A DNA stretch of 64,000 bases, from NCBI RefSeq assembly GCF_014529535.1, contig NW_023503301.1, positions 1 through 64,000 on the forward strand, given 5' to 3'. Each line of letters starts with the position of its first letter. Position 1 is the first letter of the stretch. The translations under genes and the position numbers were made by a program. Below the pieces are notes generated by a model that was given only the letters and a program-made list of their open reading frames with translations, ran no database searches and had not been told where the DNA came from. Below, in pieces: positions 20,853-31,957 of this stretch. This DNA comes from Bradysia coprophila (Eukaryota > Arthropoda > Insecta > Diptera > Sciaridae).

Positions 20853-23117
20853 AAAAACGATCGAAAAGATTCAAATTTCTTTCTTCTTTCGAGTGCTCGG
20901 TTCACGTATCTAGGAAAGAGATAGTGCAATGCATATATCCATCAGACAAATGTTGGAAATGGTACTTCTTCTGTTGATCAGATATCTGTTTGATCCGAGT
21001 CCGAACATTTGAATCGAAGGCGAGGTCAATAATCACACAAGAATGTAGTTATTTTATCCCCATAACGGAAGGTATTGACCAAGGTAAATATAGTGAGGAG
21101 GTAATGCTATTCGCGCGGCCTAGCAGATAAGTTCGATTCCAATGACACATTTTTTTTAAAATGGTTGACTACTATTTACTTGTATTTCACAAAAATATTT
21201 TCGCTATCTCACAACAGATGGCTCGCCTTTCTATTCCATTTTTTGCTTTCAACGAAGGGATGAGATGGCGTTTGTATCGAACTTTCATGCCACCGCACAT
21301 CTGATTATATGGCATTACCTCCTCACTATATTTACCTTGGTATTGCCACCAGTCACCGTGAATAAAATTTAGATTTCGCAATGGTTCTAATTTTTATTTT
21401 GATGAGTGAAGACGTTATAGCCCGACCTGAAGAGGACAGCGGTGTTCTCACTCGTCAAAATGAAAATTTAGAACCACGTACGTACTGTGCTTTACGTGAT
21501 TAGGCAACGTAAATGCATATTTCATATGATCAAAGCCCCATTTACATTGCCGTAACAAGTAAAATACCTTACTTGGCAATGGGGTAAATGATAGAAATGG
21601 TACTTCTTGTGTATTGACCGACCTCGACTACGCCTCGATCGGCAAATTTCACACAAGAAGTACCATCTCAATCATTAGCCCCACTGCCACACTGTCAAAT
21701 AATTTACCTGACGTTTTTGAGTAAACTACTTTATTCAAAAACTTGAGGTAAAGTTTTGGATCCGTGCAGTAAAGTTAACTTTACCGCACGCTTTTGAATA
21801 AATATTAATTCTCACTGCAGGTGAACAAAGCAAGTTGACAATATCTCGTCATATTGGTGTTTTATGAACACCACCCTGCGCGTAATACAATAATTTTGTG
21901 TATTGTGTTGACAGGTGTCAAATGGAAGTGTTTGACGTAAATATTTTTTTTATTGAGACAGACGTACAGTTTGTAGTTAAAAATTTGTACTTCGTTTTCA
22001 TTGCAAAATTAAGAATTTTCGTTCGAAAATAGTCTCCGATCGGAAGCTATGAGTCAATAGCCATATGTGAGTATAACTTCCCACACCCTATCAATGTCGA
22101 TGACAAGATTATTATCGTTTTCTGTTCCAAGTTTTGTTCGGATTGAATAGCAAGTTATGCGTATACTACCACCAAGATAAAAAGTTGACTTTCTTGAGTT
22201 TTAAAAGAATTCTGATTATCACTTGAACTATCCATTGTGTGTGTCAATGTATGAATAATGTTTACTCGAAACTCGTAAATTTGTATTTATTTACATCCCC
22301 GACAAATGATTTATTAAATCATTGTTGTGCAGATGCGTGACGTTATTCCACAACATTTTATATTTAGAGTTTCCAAGTGACTGTTCGCACTCGGGAGCAA
22401 ATACATAATAGCGTTGATGTGGGATGCGTAGCGTTTGCTTAAGCATTTCTTTGAACATGAAAGGTTTGCGTAAACTGGATCCTACGCTGAGACAACAATG
22501 TCTCTTTGTACAAAATAGCAAACAAAACTACTGAGCCGCTAAGACAACTGGATGTTTACTCTTGTTGATAGCAACAGATGCCGTGTTTGCATAACTTCTA
22601 AGCGTTGAACGAATTGCATAAACAAAAGTTGAATTGCGTATGTCAACTCGTGACAAATAGAGTGTGTCTCTTTTGACAACTTGGTAACACTGGACCAAAA
22701 TCAAACAAATAATGATCGACTACTTGAAGTCCCTGTTCTTGCAATTTTTAATTTGGATGGAGTTGGTCTTGTAGAACCAACCGAAGTTATGAGTGTTTTC
22801 AGTGTAAATTGACAAACTTTGAGAGGGCGCCAAAATTCGAAATGGTACCGGATTTTCACGAAAGATGGCGTATTCGATAGCTTGATCCTTAATCTTTAAA
22901 CGAAAAATATAAAAAATATTTTCACCAAATATGAAAATTTGGAGAATTTTCAATTTTCCCGATGGTCTGCATCGCATGGGAACAACTTTGTTCCCCGACT
23001 ATGCAGACTTTTTGCAAAAAGTGTAGTCATGCGAACTGCCTATCTGCAATAAAATTGTTAGCTTATCGCTCTAATGGACCATCTCTTTCTCTTTCACAGA
23101 ATGCAAATTTCTAAACC
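20853..23117. other. intergenic region with degraded inverted repeats
   Basis: Two palindromic remnants are visible: AAGGTAAATATAGTGAGGAG near 21081 against its complement near 21320-21345, and AAATGGTACTTCTTGTG near 21596 against CACAAGAAGTACCAT near 21651. Related TACTTCTNNTG-type blocks occur near 20960 and 38900. Apart from these I see no gene; 22.0-22.9 kb looks unique. Confidence 0.5.
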
Positions 23118-26100
23118 ATGTCATTGATCGAAGGCATTGGAGACGAAGTAACAAACTTTTTTGTTATCATTTTCTCTTCGATAATATTGTACTTCGCTTG
23201 GAGATCAACTAATGTTCGCGAAGAGCGCATTCCTCGCAATTTGATTATCATCGAAAGTAACCGGCGTCGTTTGTTAGGTCGTGTTGCACAAAATCCCATA
23301 ACAATTAGCATCCGTGAGTCTAAATTCGCAATCCTTGCAAATCACATAAATAATTTTCGTTCAATCCTCCCGGTACTTTCCAGTGCATAGCACATCACAG
23401 CAATCAACGGTGTCTAATGATATTGAAGAAATTAATACGGAAGACGAGAGTTTAACTCCCGATGACAGTGAATCGAATGTGCCAAGTAATATTCACATTC
23501 AAGAGGCACCTACTCTGGAAGCAATTTTAGACGAAGTCGGTGAACTCACCAGCGGTGGCACGTTTACACAAAGCAATCGTGACCAAGAACAAATCGAAAT
23601 CCTACGAGAAATGGATCGTGATGACACGGATGGTATACGGCATCGGCATACCACTGCCACCACTGCAACACAGTCCAATTTAACCGATACGGATGCATCG
23701 GAATTATCGTCGACGGCGGCCACATCGTCCTCGTCCACGTATACGCCAACAAATTTAGCAACATCTGCTTCGAAAAGCCGTTTGAATCATCAAGATAGCA
23801 CCGACAAAGCAGCAAACACAGAGAATTGTACGAATGAAAATAGCGAAAATGGAAATGTTTTCGAAGATTTGCCTTATGATTCGATCGAACCCCCTACGAC
23901 TACAGCTGCTGAACCAGCTGTAGCAGCACCGGTCGATAGTGCACCACAAATAGAGTCCACAGGAACTGAATTTCGGATAAAGCTTAAGTACTTAAATGAT
24001 GAATTGAAGCTGGTGAAAGGATGTCCCAACGAATTTATCGGCGATTTCAAAAAGTGAGACCGATCAATTTGCTACAAATATTTAGCGATCCATTCCAATG
24101 ATCCTATGTGTACATTTTAGACGAAATTTTACCGATGAACTGTCTGGACAGAAAGTAGTGCGTCTAGTTTTCAACGGGCATGTTCTGCAGCCAGATACAA
24201 AAACATTGAAAGCCTGTGGACTATTTGATAATTGTGTCGTTCATTGTCTCGTACACAATCCGCGACCATATTCCAATTTGACAACGAATCCAGGAAATAA
24301 CTTAGGTGAACAAGGTACGGACAATTCATTTTTATCTTTGTTTTGTTTGTTCTCAATTATAACCGCTAGCACAGTGATGTAATAGTCATTTACTTGCAAC
24401 ACCCTGCGAAAATGAAATTTGCGCAAGGGGCACACGGTTGACTTTCGCAATAAATTTCGCAGGGCTTCGCATGTAACAGTAGAGTCGTCCTTGTTTGGAG
24501 ATTTTTATTTTGCCAAGAAGGAGGTTTGCAGCCCGCTGAACTATTACGTGACAAAAAGGGTAAAAAGTTGAAAAGTCCAGTTGTCGTGTGAAGTTTGTTG
24601 GTCCGAGGAGAAGCCGAGTTCAATGAACACACAAAAACGAGACTTTTCATTTTTATCTTGAGTTATGTTATGGAGTTTACATGCTGAGTGCGTCGAAGGT
24701 AGTGCTTGAAACACTAAAAGTACGGTTTTCGAAACACATAGCATGTAAATGACTATTTCATACTGTCATTTCCCAAACCGATTATTTTCCGTAGTAATTT
24801 AATAAGCCATTTACATGCTGTCGGTAACCGTTCTTTTCACGTTTCAAGCACTACTTTCGACTTTAAAAAGTCTCGTTCTTGTGTGTTTATTGGCCTCGGC
24901 CACGCCTCGGATCAACAAAATTCACACGAAAACTCTCACGTCAACTACACCTCAGGGCCTCAGGCAGCACCTCGTACAATTGATCTACGAAATTTAAAAA
25001 TTTGCAGTGGCTTAAATAGCCAGAAATTGTCGAAAATTACTTGAAAGTGACAAAATGGGAACTAAGGGTGCGTTACCATAGTTTTCGATAATTGGTAATT
25101 TCAAGTAATCAAATTCCTCTAAAAATATGCCCGGGACAGCCTAGTATGACCAGTGCGGGCTTGTTCTCAATCGTTCTTTTTTTAAATTATTAAAATTTCT
25201 TTCAAAGCTTACAGAGAAAGCGCCCCAATCCTCGGCCAAGAATGGGTAGTCGGACCTCTTGTTGATGAATGAAAGAACAATTCATTCTTGTCATTCTTGG
25301 GATTGGTACTCGCAAAAAACTAAAATTTCCGATGTACATTGCAGACGTAAGCATTGTATGTGTGAAACAAACATTTTACTTCTGATACGTGTTTTGTACG
25401 TCTGAAACGTAGATTTTTACGTGTAACATGTACAATTTGCGGATAAGTGAACCGTTGGTCTTATCGTGGTTGATAAAGTGAAGATAAGACCAATGGTTCA
25501 CACATCCGCAAATCAAACATATTACACGTAAAATTATACGTTTTAGATGTACACGTATCACAACTAAAATATTTGTTTCGCACGTACAATGGTTACTCTA
25601 CAATGTACATCGAAAATTTATTTTTTTTGCGTGAACATTTGTCCTGTACATGAGTAATAAGTGTTTAGCTGACCTCGTGTTTTCAGTGTTGTCTTAAGAG
25701 TGATATCGCCAAATCTTCAGGTGATTGGGGAACAAGCGGTCTCCGATTTTAATGAGTGATAGCTCGTTGGATTCGTCTTTCATTTCTAGGAAACACGTAT
25801 CTTTCACTTTTTCTATAAAAAAAATTGTTTTCTGTGAAAAGCGTTCAAAAGTGAAGACATGTCAGCGGGTACCGAAAACAGTTTTTCGACAATAACTCAA
25901 GAAAAAATTATTTTAAATTGTTTAAGGCTCGGAACGGGTCGGGTTCGGTCAGACCGGAACCCGAACCTGATCTTGACCCGAACCGGAACTAAGACTTCGG
26001 GTTCAACCCGAACTTGACCCGAACCAGAATTTTCGATTTTGGGTTCAATCCGAACCCGACCCGAACCCGACCCGAACCCGAAGTTATTCAACCCGTACTT

Positions 26101-27510
26101 GACCCGAACCCGAATTTCCATTTCGGGTTTGAACCGAACCTGACCTGAACCCGAGATATTCAAATAAATCAGGTCCGGTTCGGGTTAACCCGAAATTTTT
26201 GGCATTTTTTAGCGTAAAATTTTCGGGTCACCCGAACCAGACCTGATCTATTTGAAAATTTCGGGTTCAGATCAGGTTCGGGTTAAACCCGAAATGGAAA
26301 TTCGGGTTCGGGTCAAGTACGGGTTGAATAATTTCGGGTTCGGGTCGGGTTCGGTTTGAACCCGAAATCGAAAATTCTGGTTCGGGTCAAGTTCGGGTTG
26401 AACCCGAAATCTTAGTTCCGGTTCGGGTCTAAAACCGGTTCGGGTCATAACCTGAACTGATCAGGTCAACCCGAACCCGTTCCGAGCCTTAAAATTGTTG
26501 TAATGTTGTACGAATGTCGGCCTTGGAAAGACCTACAGGTAGAGTATGTACGCACCGCTTGGTGCGAGTAGATCCACGAGAGTTACGACTAAAAATGTAG
26601 TGAATGTTCGGAGAGTCCGCCTTCTCTGCAGCTTCGATGTTTCACGAAACTGAGTACGGGGTGTTGTAGCTGGCCTCACACTATCGTTCCACATATAAAT
26701 GAAGCCAGTAATTTTGTGCTGCAAGCCCACAGAAGTGTTGGAAAAAAAGTTGGTGCCAAAATGCAGTTTTTTTCCTTCTTTCCGGGGGCTCTACACTGGA
26801 ACAGCATCTGGAACGGTACTATGGCAGTCATTTTTTATCGTATCACTCGGAGACCGCTTGTTCCCAAAGTTAAAAAAATCACCTGAAGATTTGGCGATAT
26901 CACTCTTAAGATTTCAAGCACAATTTGGTAATCAGACTAAACCGAAAATTGTTAGAATATTGTGTGCTACTAGGGTTTTGCCGCTTCGCATTTAACAGTG
27001 AGGTCGAAAACGTGCAGAATCGAGCTACATTTCCGAATTTTTTTTACAATTCCGATAAAGTTTTGTCTGCAAACGTCTTCTATAAACAACTCGTTTCGTT
27101 TTCCCCCATTCCATTCCATTTAGAAAACCACATTTCAGCCGGCATCAGTCTGGACGGTGGAAATAATACAGCAGCTGGACAACGCTTACTGTTTATTGGA
27201 ATGGTTTTCATTTGCTTAACGCTAGTGTTTTGTTGGTATTTCCGGTGAGTTATAGCATGTTTACAGACGGGGATGCCGACTTCGGTCTGAGTAGAACAAA
27301 AAATGTCTTGTAGATATTTCTCGGACCGAAGACTGCGTCCCCGACTGCAGACTTGAAAATGAAATTGAAATTAAAAGACTCCCTTTCAACAGGATCCAAT
27401 ATTTTCATCTGTTCTCCTGGTATTCAACCATCGGGCTAACTCTGTTGACTTGTTTGTTTTTAATTATAATTCCATTGCTATACCTTATCGAACGCGTTCC
27501 TGTCAATTGA
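23118..27510 (+). CDS. TMUB1/2-type transmembrane ubiquitin-like protein
   Basis: Five exons: 23118-23313, 23384-24053, 24121-24314, 27124-27244 (an alternative acceptor at 27139 is in frame), 27393-27510. Phases agree and give 432 residues. The N-terminus holds one membrane segment (FFVIIFSSIILYFAW) followed by an acidic, Ser/Thr-rich linker of about 180 residues. A ubiquitin-like domain lies at about residues 255-330, with TEFRIKLKYLND, then VVRLVFNGHVLQPDTKTL and NCVVHCLVHN. Two C-terminal membrane segments follow (LLFIGMVFICLTLVFCWYF and LTLLTCLFLIIIPLLYL). This is the TMUB1/TMUB2 architecture; in mammals these sit in ER and other membranes and assist ER-associated degradation through the gp78/p97 machinery and receptor trafficking. 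The ATG has an ACC context and no upstream frame extends it. Intron 3 (2.8 kb) is full of foldback elements. A specific Drosophila symbol is not claimed. Confidence 0.85.
24379..24760. repeat. inverted-repeat remnant in TMUB-type intron 3
   Basis: Ends pair as AATAGTCATTTACTTGC (24382) and CATGTAAATGACTATT (about 24742-24757). A related block starts at 24806 (CCATTTACATGCTG). It looks like a degraded non-autonomous element. Confidence 0.5.
25311..25636. mobile_element. MITE-like palindrome of about 325 bp
   Basis: The ends are imperfect inverted repeats: CGCAAAAAACTAAAATTTCC with GATGTACATTG on the left, and CAATGTACATC followed by AAAATTTATTTTTTTTGCG on the right. The centre pairs GCGGATAAGTGAACC with GGTTCACACATCCGC and GGTCTTATC with GATAAGACC. 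No coding capacity. Confidence 0.7.
25694..26909. mobile_element. TTAA-flanked foldback element A (internally deleted)
   Basis: The ends are TTAAGAGTGATATCGCC on the left and GGCGATATCACTCTTAA on the right. The arms resemble those of the larger element at 54813 (TGATAGCTCGTTGGATTCGTC, CACCGCTTGGTGC and others), but the middle is missing. The left arm is split by the foldback at 25923-26491; without it the element is about 640 bp. TTAA at both ends is compatible with a piggyBac-like TTAA target duplication. Confidence 0.8.
25915..26499. mobile_element. CCCGAA-rich foldback, copy 1, with 8-bp TSD
   Basis: The element is 25923-26491 (569 bp) between direct repeats AAATTGTT (25915-25922 and 26492-26499). 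Termini are TAAGGCTCGGAACGGGT on the left and CCGTTCCGAGCCTTA on the right. The whole body is a long palindrome of degenerate GGGTTCGGGT / ACCCGAACCCGA repeats. The 8-bp duplication suggests an hAT-type transposase acted on it. It inserted into foldback A. Confidence 0.9.
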
Positions 27511-27640
27511 ACTGGATGGGATCGAACGTAAATGTTTCGGTTTTACTTTCTTTATATATATATGGTCTTGGTATCTAACGCAGCAAAGATTAGATCATTA
27601 TGTGAGTGCCTCTTTCGTTCTTCTATCATTTCACGTCTCT

Positions 27641-27709
27641 TTTATTTAATTTAAAATCAAAAAAAATGAAGAAAATTTGTGAAAATATTTTTTGAAAAAT
27701 GTGAATAAA
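27641..27709. terminator. overlapping polyadenylation signals of convergent genes
   Basis: AATAAA on the plus strand at 27704-27709 would end the TMUB-type transcript, and AATAAA on the minus strand (27641-27646) would end ninaA. Because each lies inside the other's presumed 3' UTR, the two mature transcripts should overlap tail to tail by roughly 60-100 bases. Confidence 0.5.
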
Positions 27710-27735
27710 AACTAAATTCGGATTTAAGTTTAGCG

Positions 27736-30700
27736 TTAATCTCCAATGTATTTGTTTAATTTACGAATTATGTAATGGAACAGTGCTAATATCGAAAAAC
27801 TCATTCCCAACGGAACGGCTGATGCTCGGAGCCAAGCTGCAACACTGAAAGAAAAGAAGAAGAAAAATCATTTTCCCCAGCAAAGCCCGCCAGTCATCCT
27901 AGTTATAAAAGTTAGTATACTCATAGGCTTCATCTGATATCGTGTACGGTGAATCAATTGGTTCAATGCCACAGCTCAAAATTTCGATTGGCTTAACCGG
28001 GAAATCGTCCATGTCAGTTTTTACCTGCATACGAAACCATTTACAGTTGCCGTTACTTGCATTGACGATAAAACGACTGGCTCTTACCTTCTCCATTTTG
28101 TGTACGTTACCATGGCCGCGAACCACTTTACCGAAAATCGTATGCTTACCGTTTAGCCATGGTGCTGCCATCGTGGTAATATAAAACTGGCATCCATTTG
28201 TATCAGGACCACGATTAGCCATGCCTAAACAGCAAATTGATAAGAGTACTACAGTGAAGGGAATGCGTTATTGTTGACACTATATTGATCTCCAGTGGTG
28301 AATGGTGTGCACTGAGGGATTCTTTTGAAAAACAGCCTACCGAAATCGGACGCATTTTCCAGTGGACTTTTTTATCCGTGCCTAGAAAGGTATTCGACCC
28401 TAAAAGCTAAAACAACTTTAAGGCTCGGAACGGGTTCGGGTTGACCTGTTTTAGTTCAGGTTGACCTGAACCGGATTCACGACCCGAACCTGAAAAATTA
28501 TTTCGGGTTCAACCCGAACTTGACTCGAACTTGAATTTTCGATTTCAGGTTTAACCCGAACCTGACCTGAACCCAAAATTGTTCAACCCGAATTTGACCT
28601 GAACCTGAATTTTCAATTTCGAGTTCGACCCGAACCTGAACTGAACCCGAAATTTTAAATTAAATCAGGTCGGGTTCGGGTAACCCGAAATTTTGAGCGT
28701 TTATTACGCTAAAAAAAAGTCAAAAATTTCGGGTTACCCGAACCCGACCTGATTAAATTTAAAATTTCGGGTTCAGTTCAGATTCGGGTCGAACTCGAAA
28801 TTGAAAATTCAGGTTCAGGTCAAATTCGGGTTGAACAATTTCAGGTTCAGATCAGGTTCGGGTTAAAACCGAAATCGAAAATTCAAGTTCGGTTCAAGTT
28901 CGGGTTGAACCCGAAATAATTTATCAGGTTCGGGTTCCGGTCTTTCAACAACTTTCAAAAAAATTCTTCGAAGTTTGTGTGGCTGGTGAAAGGTGATCAA
29001 GAACCGAAAACTTGAACTTTTCTTACAAAAATTTCTCCAGTTACACGAGTCGTACATGGTCGTGTGGGGTGTCATTAGAAAGGTAATCACATGTGCTATT
29101 GAGCCGAATAGGGACTTATTGTGTTTAACATTCATCGACACTGAAATATGTGCAGTTGAAGTTTTCAACCGAAGACTTACACTTTTCTTACTGAAATTTC
29201 TCGATGTACACAAAACGTACATGGTCGTGTGGGGTATCATTTGAAAGGTAATTTAATGTGCTTTTGGGCCAAATAGGGTCTTATGCAGTTTGGATGCATC
29301 TATGATGAAATATGTACACCTAAACATTTCAACTTCTATTTCATCGTAGATGCATCCAAACCACATAAGACCCTATTTGGCCCAAAAGCACATTAATTTA
29401 CCTGTCAAATGACACCCTACACAACCATGTACGTTTTGTGTACCTCGAGAAATTTCAGTAAGAACAGTGTATGTCTTCGGTTGAAAACTTCAACTTGCAC
29501 ATATTTCAGTGATATTTCGATGAATTTTAAACCCAATAAGTCCCTATTCGGCTCAATAGTACATGTGATTATCTTTCTAATGACACCCCACACGACCTTG
29601 TAACTGGAGAAATTTTTGTAAGAAAAGTGCAATTTTTCGGTTTTTGATTACCTTTCACCAGCCACACAAACTTCGAAGATTTTTTTTGAAAGTAGTTTTG
29701 GCTTCTAGGGTCGAATACCTTTCTAGGCACATATAAAAAAGTCAACTGGAAAATGCGTCCGATTTCGGTAGGCTGTTCTTCAAAAGAATCCCTCCACTGG
29801 ATGAGCGAGAGAAATTGCAATTTCGATCTGTGGAACCTGTTCGTCAGATCGTTTCCCAACCTGATCTTCTCTTTACTTATTTTTCATCATCGAAGTAGTT
29901 GAAGGAAGAATTAAGAAAGCATCCGTAAGGAAATTGTATAAACCTCTGTAGCATTTAGCCTTGGAAACTCGTAACTTTTCACAATTCTTAGCTCTCCTAA
30001 CCACACACCCCCCCTGAACAAAAATAAAGTTTTACCGAAAATGCACCCAAAAATTGATTGCTGTTCTGAATAGAGTGACCCTAGGGGAGTTCAAAACGAT
30101 GGTCCGTTAAGCTGGACCAGATGCTTCCCCACACCCATACAACTAAGGAAAAAATTGTATGGCCTGGGGAAGCATCTGGTCCAGCTTAACGGACCATCGT
30201 TTTGAACTCCCTTAGGGTCACTCTATTCAGAACAGCAATCAATTTTTGGGTGCATTTTCGGTAAAACTTTATTTTTGTTCAGGGAGGGTGTGACCAGGGC
30301 CTATTTTTGGGAAATTGAATTTTCCAATTTGCCAAAATTTGCAATAAAAAAATTTGGCAAATTCTGGAAAATTTTGGAAAATATTAGCAAATTCTAGCAA
30401 ATTTTGGCAAATTTGAGGAAATTTGAAAAATTCAATTTCCCAAAAATAGGCCCTGCTCTTAACCCATACCCTAACCGCTTCAGAGACAATTTCCATCGTC
30501 ACTTCCATAGAAGTATAACTTTAACTCAACAAACCGTCGACGGGTTCTCTTTAGCCATAGAGTGTGTTACATGTACGACTATGATCAACGCACTTCAAGC
30601 AAAAGTGCTATTTATGACAGCTGTCAAAAAGAGTACTATTTTGTATGAAATTTTATCCCCACTCTTTTTACAGTGTAAAATTTTGTATGGAGCACTGGAG

Positions 30701-31303
30701 CACTGACAAGTTTATGTACACTATTTAGAGTACCACTTTTGCTTGAAGTGCGTTGCTATGATGAGAAAACATCCCCACAACTAAATTTCCATAAAAAATG
30801 ATTCCAAACCTATAAATCCTGGCCCAGTATGATTGATTTCCAAATTTTCGTCTTCGAAATATTTTCCATAAATGCTCACAGAGCCGAGTCCATCACCGGA
30901 AACAATGTCTCCACCTTGATGATCAGTGGGATGAAAACACAATTTAAAAAAAAAAATGCACCGACTCATCCCTCCGACATATTCATTCTCACCCTGTACG
31001 ATAAATTTGTCGATAACCCGATGTATACTACTACCAGCATACGTTTGCCCATCGATTCCATTCACACAAATTTCGCGAAAATTTTTAACCGTTTTCGGTG
31101 CTTCCTCCTCAAATAATCCGAAAACCAAACGACCGATTGGCTCATGATTTATAGCAAAATCCATGTATATCTCTGACGTAACTTTGAATAGAGTTGCGTT
31201 GGTCTACGATGGAAATACATTAGCTTAATCGACATTGATTTTGACGAGTGGTTACCATTGCCAGGAACGGCACTAATCGAAACAGCAACACGAAATAATT
31301 CAT
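27736..31303 (-). CDS. ninaA: NinaA-type membrane cyclophilin (peptidyl-prolyl isomerase, rhodopsin chaperone)
   Basis: Six exons on the minus strand: 31303-31256, 31203-30993, 30914-30810, 28224-28088, 28024-27921, 27844-27736. All are GT-AG and in phase; the product has 237 residues, the length I recall for Drosophila NinaA. An N-terminal signal sequence ([16 protein letters not shown]) precedes the cyclophilin domain: [20 protein letters not shown], then [13 protein letters not shown] with the catalytic Arg, Phe and Gln, [18 protein letters not shown], and [13 protein letters not shown] with the conserved Trp. [12 protein letters not shown] follows, and a C-terminal membrane anchor ([17 protein letters not shown]) ends in a short basic tail, as in NinaA. 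NAT near residue 18 and NHT in exon 3 are N-glycosylation sequons. In Drosophila, NinaA escorts Rh1 rhodopsin from ER to rhabdomere. Intron 3 (2.6 kb) is packed with mobile elements. The anchor distinguishes it from secreted cyclophilin B. Confidence 0.93.
28314..29794. mobile_element. GAGGGATTC foldback element F1 in ninaA intron 3
   Basis: Terminal inverted repeats are GAGGGATTCTTTTGAA and TTCAAAAGAATCCCTC, extended by GCCTACCGAAATCGGACGCA and its complement. CACT flanks both sides. The interior is one long palindrome around a centre at about 29330 (GTTTGGATGCATCTATGATG and its complement). The left arm is split by the CCCGAA-rich foldback at 28419-28947. Open frames inside are arm translations without protein features. 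Confidence 0.85.
28412..28954. mobile_element. CCCGAA-rich foldback, copy 2, right end truncated
   Basis: The element is 28419-28947, starting TAAGGCTCGGAACGGGT but ending GGGTTCCGGTC without the usual CCGTTCCGAGCCTTA. ACAACTT lies at both borders (28412-28418, 28948-28954), so the insertion borders are still readable. It is more diverged than the other copies. Confidence 0.75.
30004..30292. mobile_element. near-perfect palindromic MITE in ninaA intron 3
   Basis: Arms of about 125 bp run from CCCTGAACAAAAATAAAG inward and mirror CTTTATTTTTGTTCAGGG, meeting around 30150 (CATACAACTAAGGAAAAAAT). Nearly every base pairs, including GGACCATCGTTTTGAACTCC. No coding capacity. Confidence 0.85.
30295..30455. 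mobile_element. 161-bp MITE with CAGGGCCTATTTTTGGG ends
   Basis: Inverted ends CAGGGCCTATTTTTGGGAAA and TTTCCCAAAAATAGGCCCTG, extended by TTGAATTTT and AAAATTCAA. Between them is a run of TTTGGCAAATT-type repeats. It abuts the previous MITE directly; no clear target duplication was found. Confidence 0.8.
30579..30762. mobile_element. 170-bp MITE with CAACGCACTTCAAGC ends
   Basis: The element is 30586-30755 with 22-bp perfect inverted ends (CAACGCACTTCAAGCAAAAG and CTTTTGCTTGAAGTGCGTTG), flanked by the direct repeat CTATGAT at 30579-30585 and 30756-30762. It is the third MITE in a row in ninaA intron 3. Confidence 0.85.
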
Positions 31304-31957
31304 ATTTCCAGAGTGAAAAGGGGTTTTCTTCGATTCGTTGTAACTGGATGGATGGATGATCGAAACTTCTCTGACTGGCAATGTCAATTTTTGAGTTGAA
31401 TCAGAATTTTTTCTATTCAGGAAGCCATGCAAGTGTAAGTTTGATGGTTCGTAGGTTACAGCGTACTATCGATTTGTTTCAGATTACAATAGAATGGACA
31501 ATCGAATCAATGTGAGGATATCCATATTTTAGACATCACGGTTTTTACTGTTGTAGAGTAGGTGTATAATATACTGCAATACTGCAAGTGCAAGGGCTGA
31601 TGTAATATTTTGGCAAGGATGATGGCGGAGAGGAAAGAAAAAACCTTGTGAATTTTTATAAATCAAATATTTTTTGTTTTGTTTTGTTTCTTGTTTTAAA
31701 TATAATTAAATTAACACAAACAAAGTAAACGAAGAGTCATCATCATAGTATAAATTAAATGCTTTGAATAATATGACAAAGTAATAAAGAAAATTGTCGT
31801 AAAGTTATTTGTTGTTGTTGTTGACGATATCCAGATGAGCGTATTGCAACATTAAAACATTTCGTTTGACATTAGATTTAAATTTATTAAATTATTGGCT
31901 AAGGGGTCATTTGAATGGAGTATTTTATTTGTTGAACTTTTGGTTTTGCGCACGTCA
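31304..31957. other. upstream region of ninaA
   Basis: Presumed promoter side of the minus-strand ninaA gene. I looked for the photoreceptor core element expected upstream of rhodopsin-type fly genes and did not find a convincing match. No other gene seen. Confidence 0.35.

Noticed and set aside
23111..23311. 66-codon minus-strand frame beginning with ATG opposite TMUB-type exon 1
   Set aside because: Antisense shadow of a well-supported coding exon with correct splice sites and membrane-segment composition on the plus strand.
25897..26163. 88-codon frame rich in Gly-Ser-Gly-Arg-Val repeats
   Set aside because: It is the translation of the CCCGAA-type repeat inside the foldback; no family resemblance and not preserved in the other copies.
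25923..26491. Telomere-like origin of the CCCGAA / GGGTTC repeats
   Set aside because: The repeats are palindromic, degenerate, bounded by inverted ends and 8-bp duplications, and occur internally four times; this is a transposed element, not interstitial telomere sequence.
26500..27000. Frames at 26533 and 26699, with relatives at 55032 and 56572, suggesting a conserved 60-residue protein
   Set aside because: The relatives are the two arms of element B and the arm of element A. They are explained by DNA palindromy, lack a consistent start and carry differing frameshifts.
28863..29632. Several 70-125 codon frames shared between 28.9, 29.4, 34.4 and 58.8 kb
   Set aside because: They are mirror-image translations of foldback arms (F1, F2, F3). 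Both strands show equally long frames and none has a domain or codon-level conservation.
31220..31432. Upstream extension of ninaA into a 70-codon frame
   Set aside because: The ATG at 31303 gives a proper signal sequence and a 237-residue product matching the family; the extended frame adds a polar N-terminus and reads through the intron at 31255-31204.
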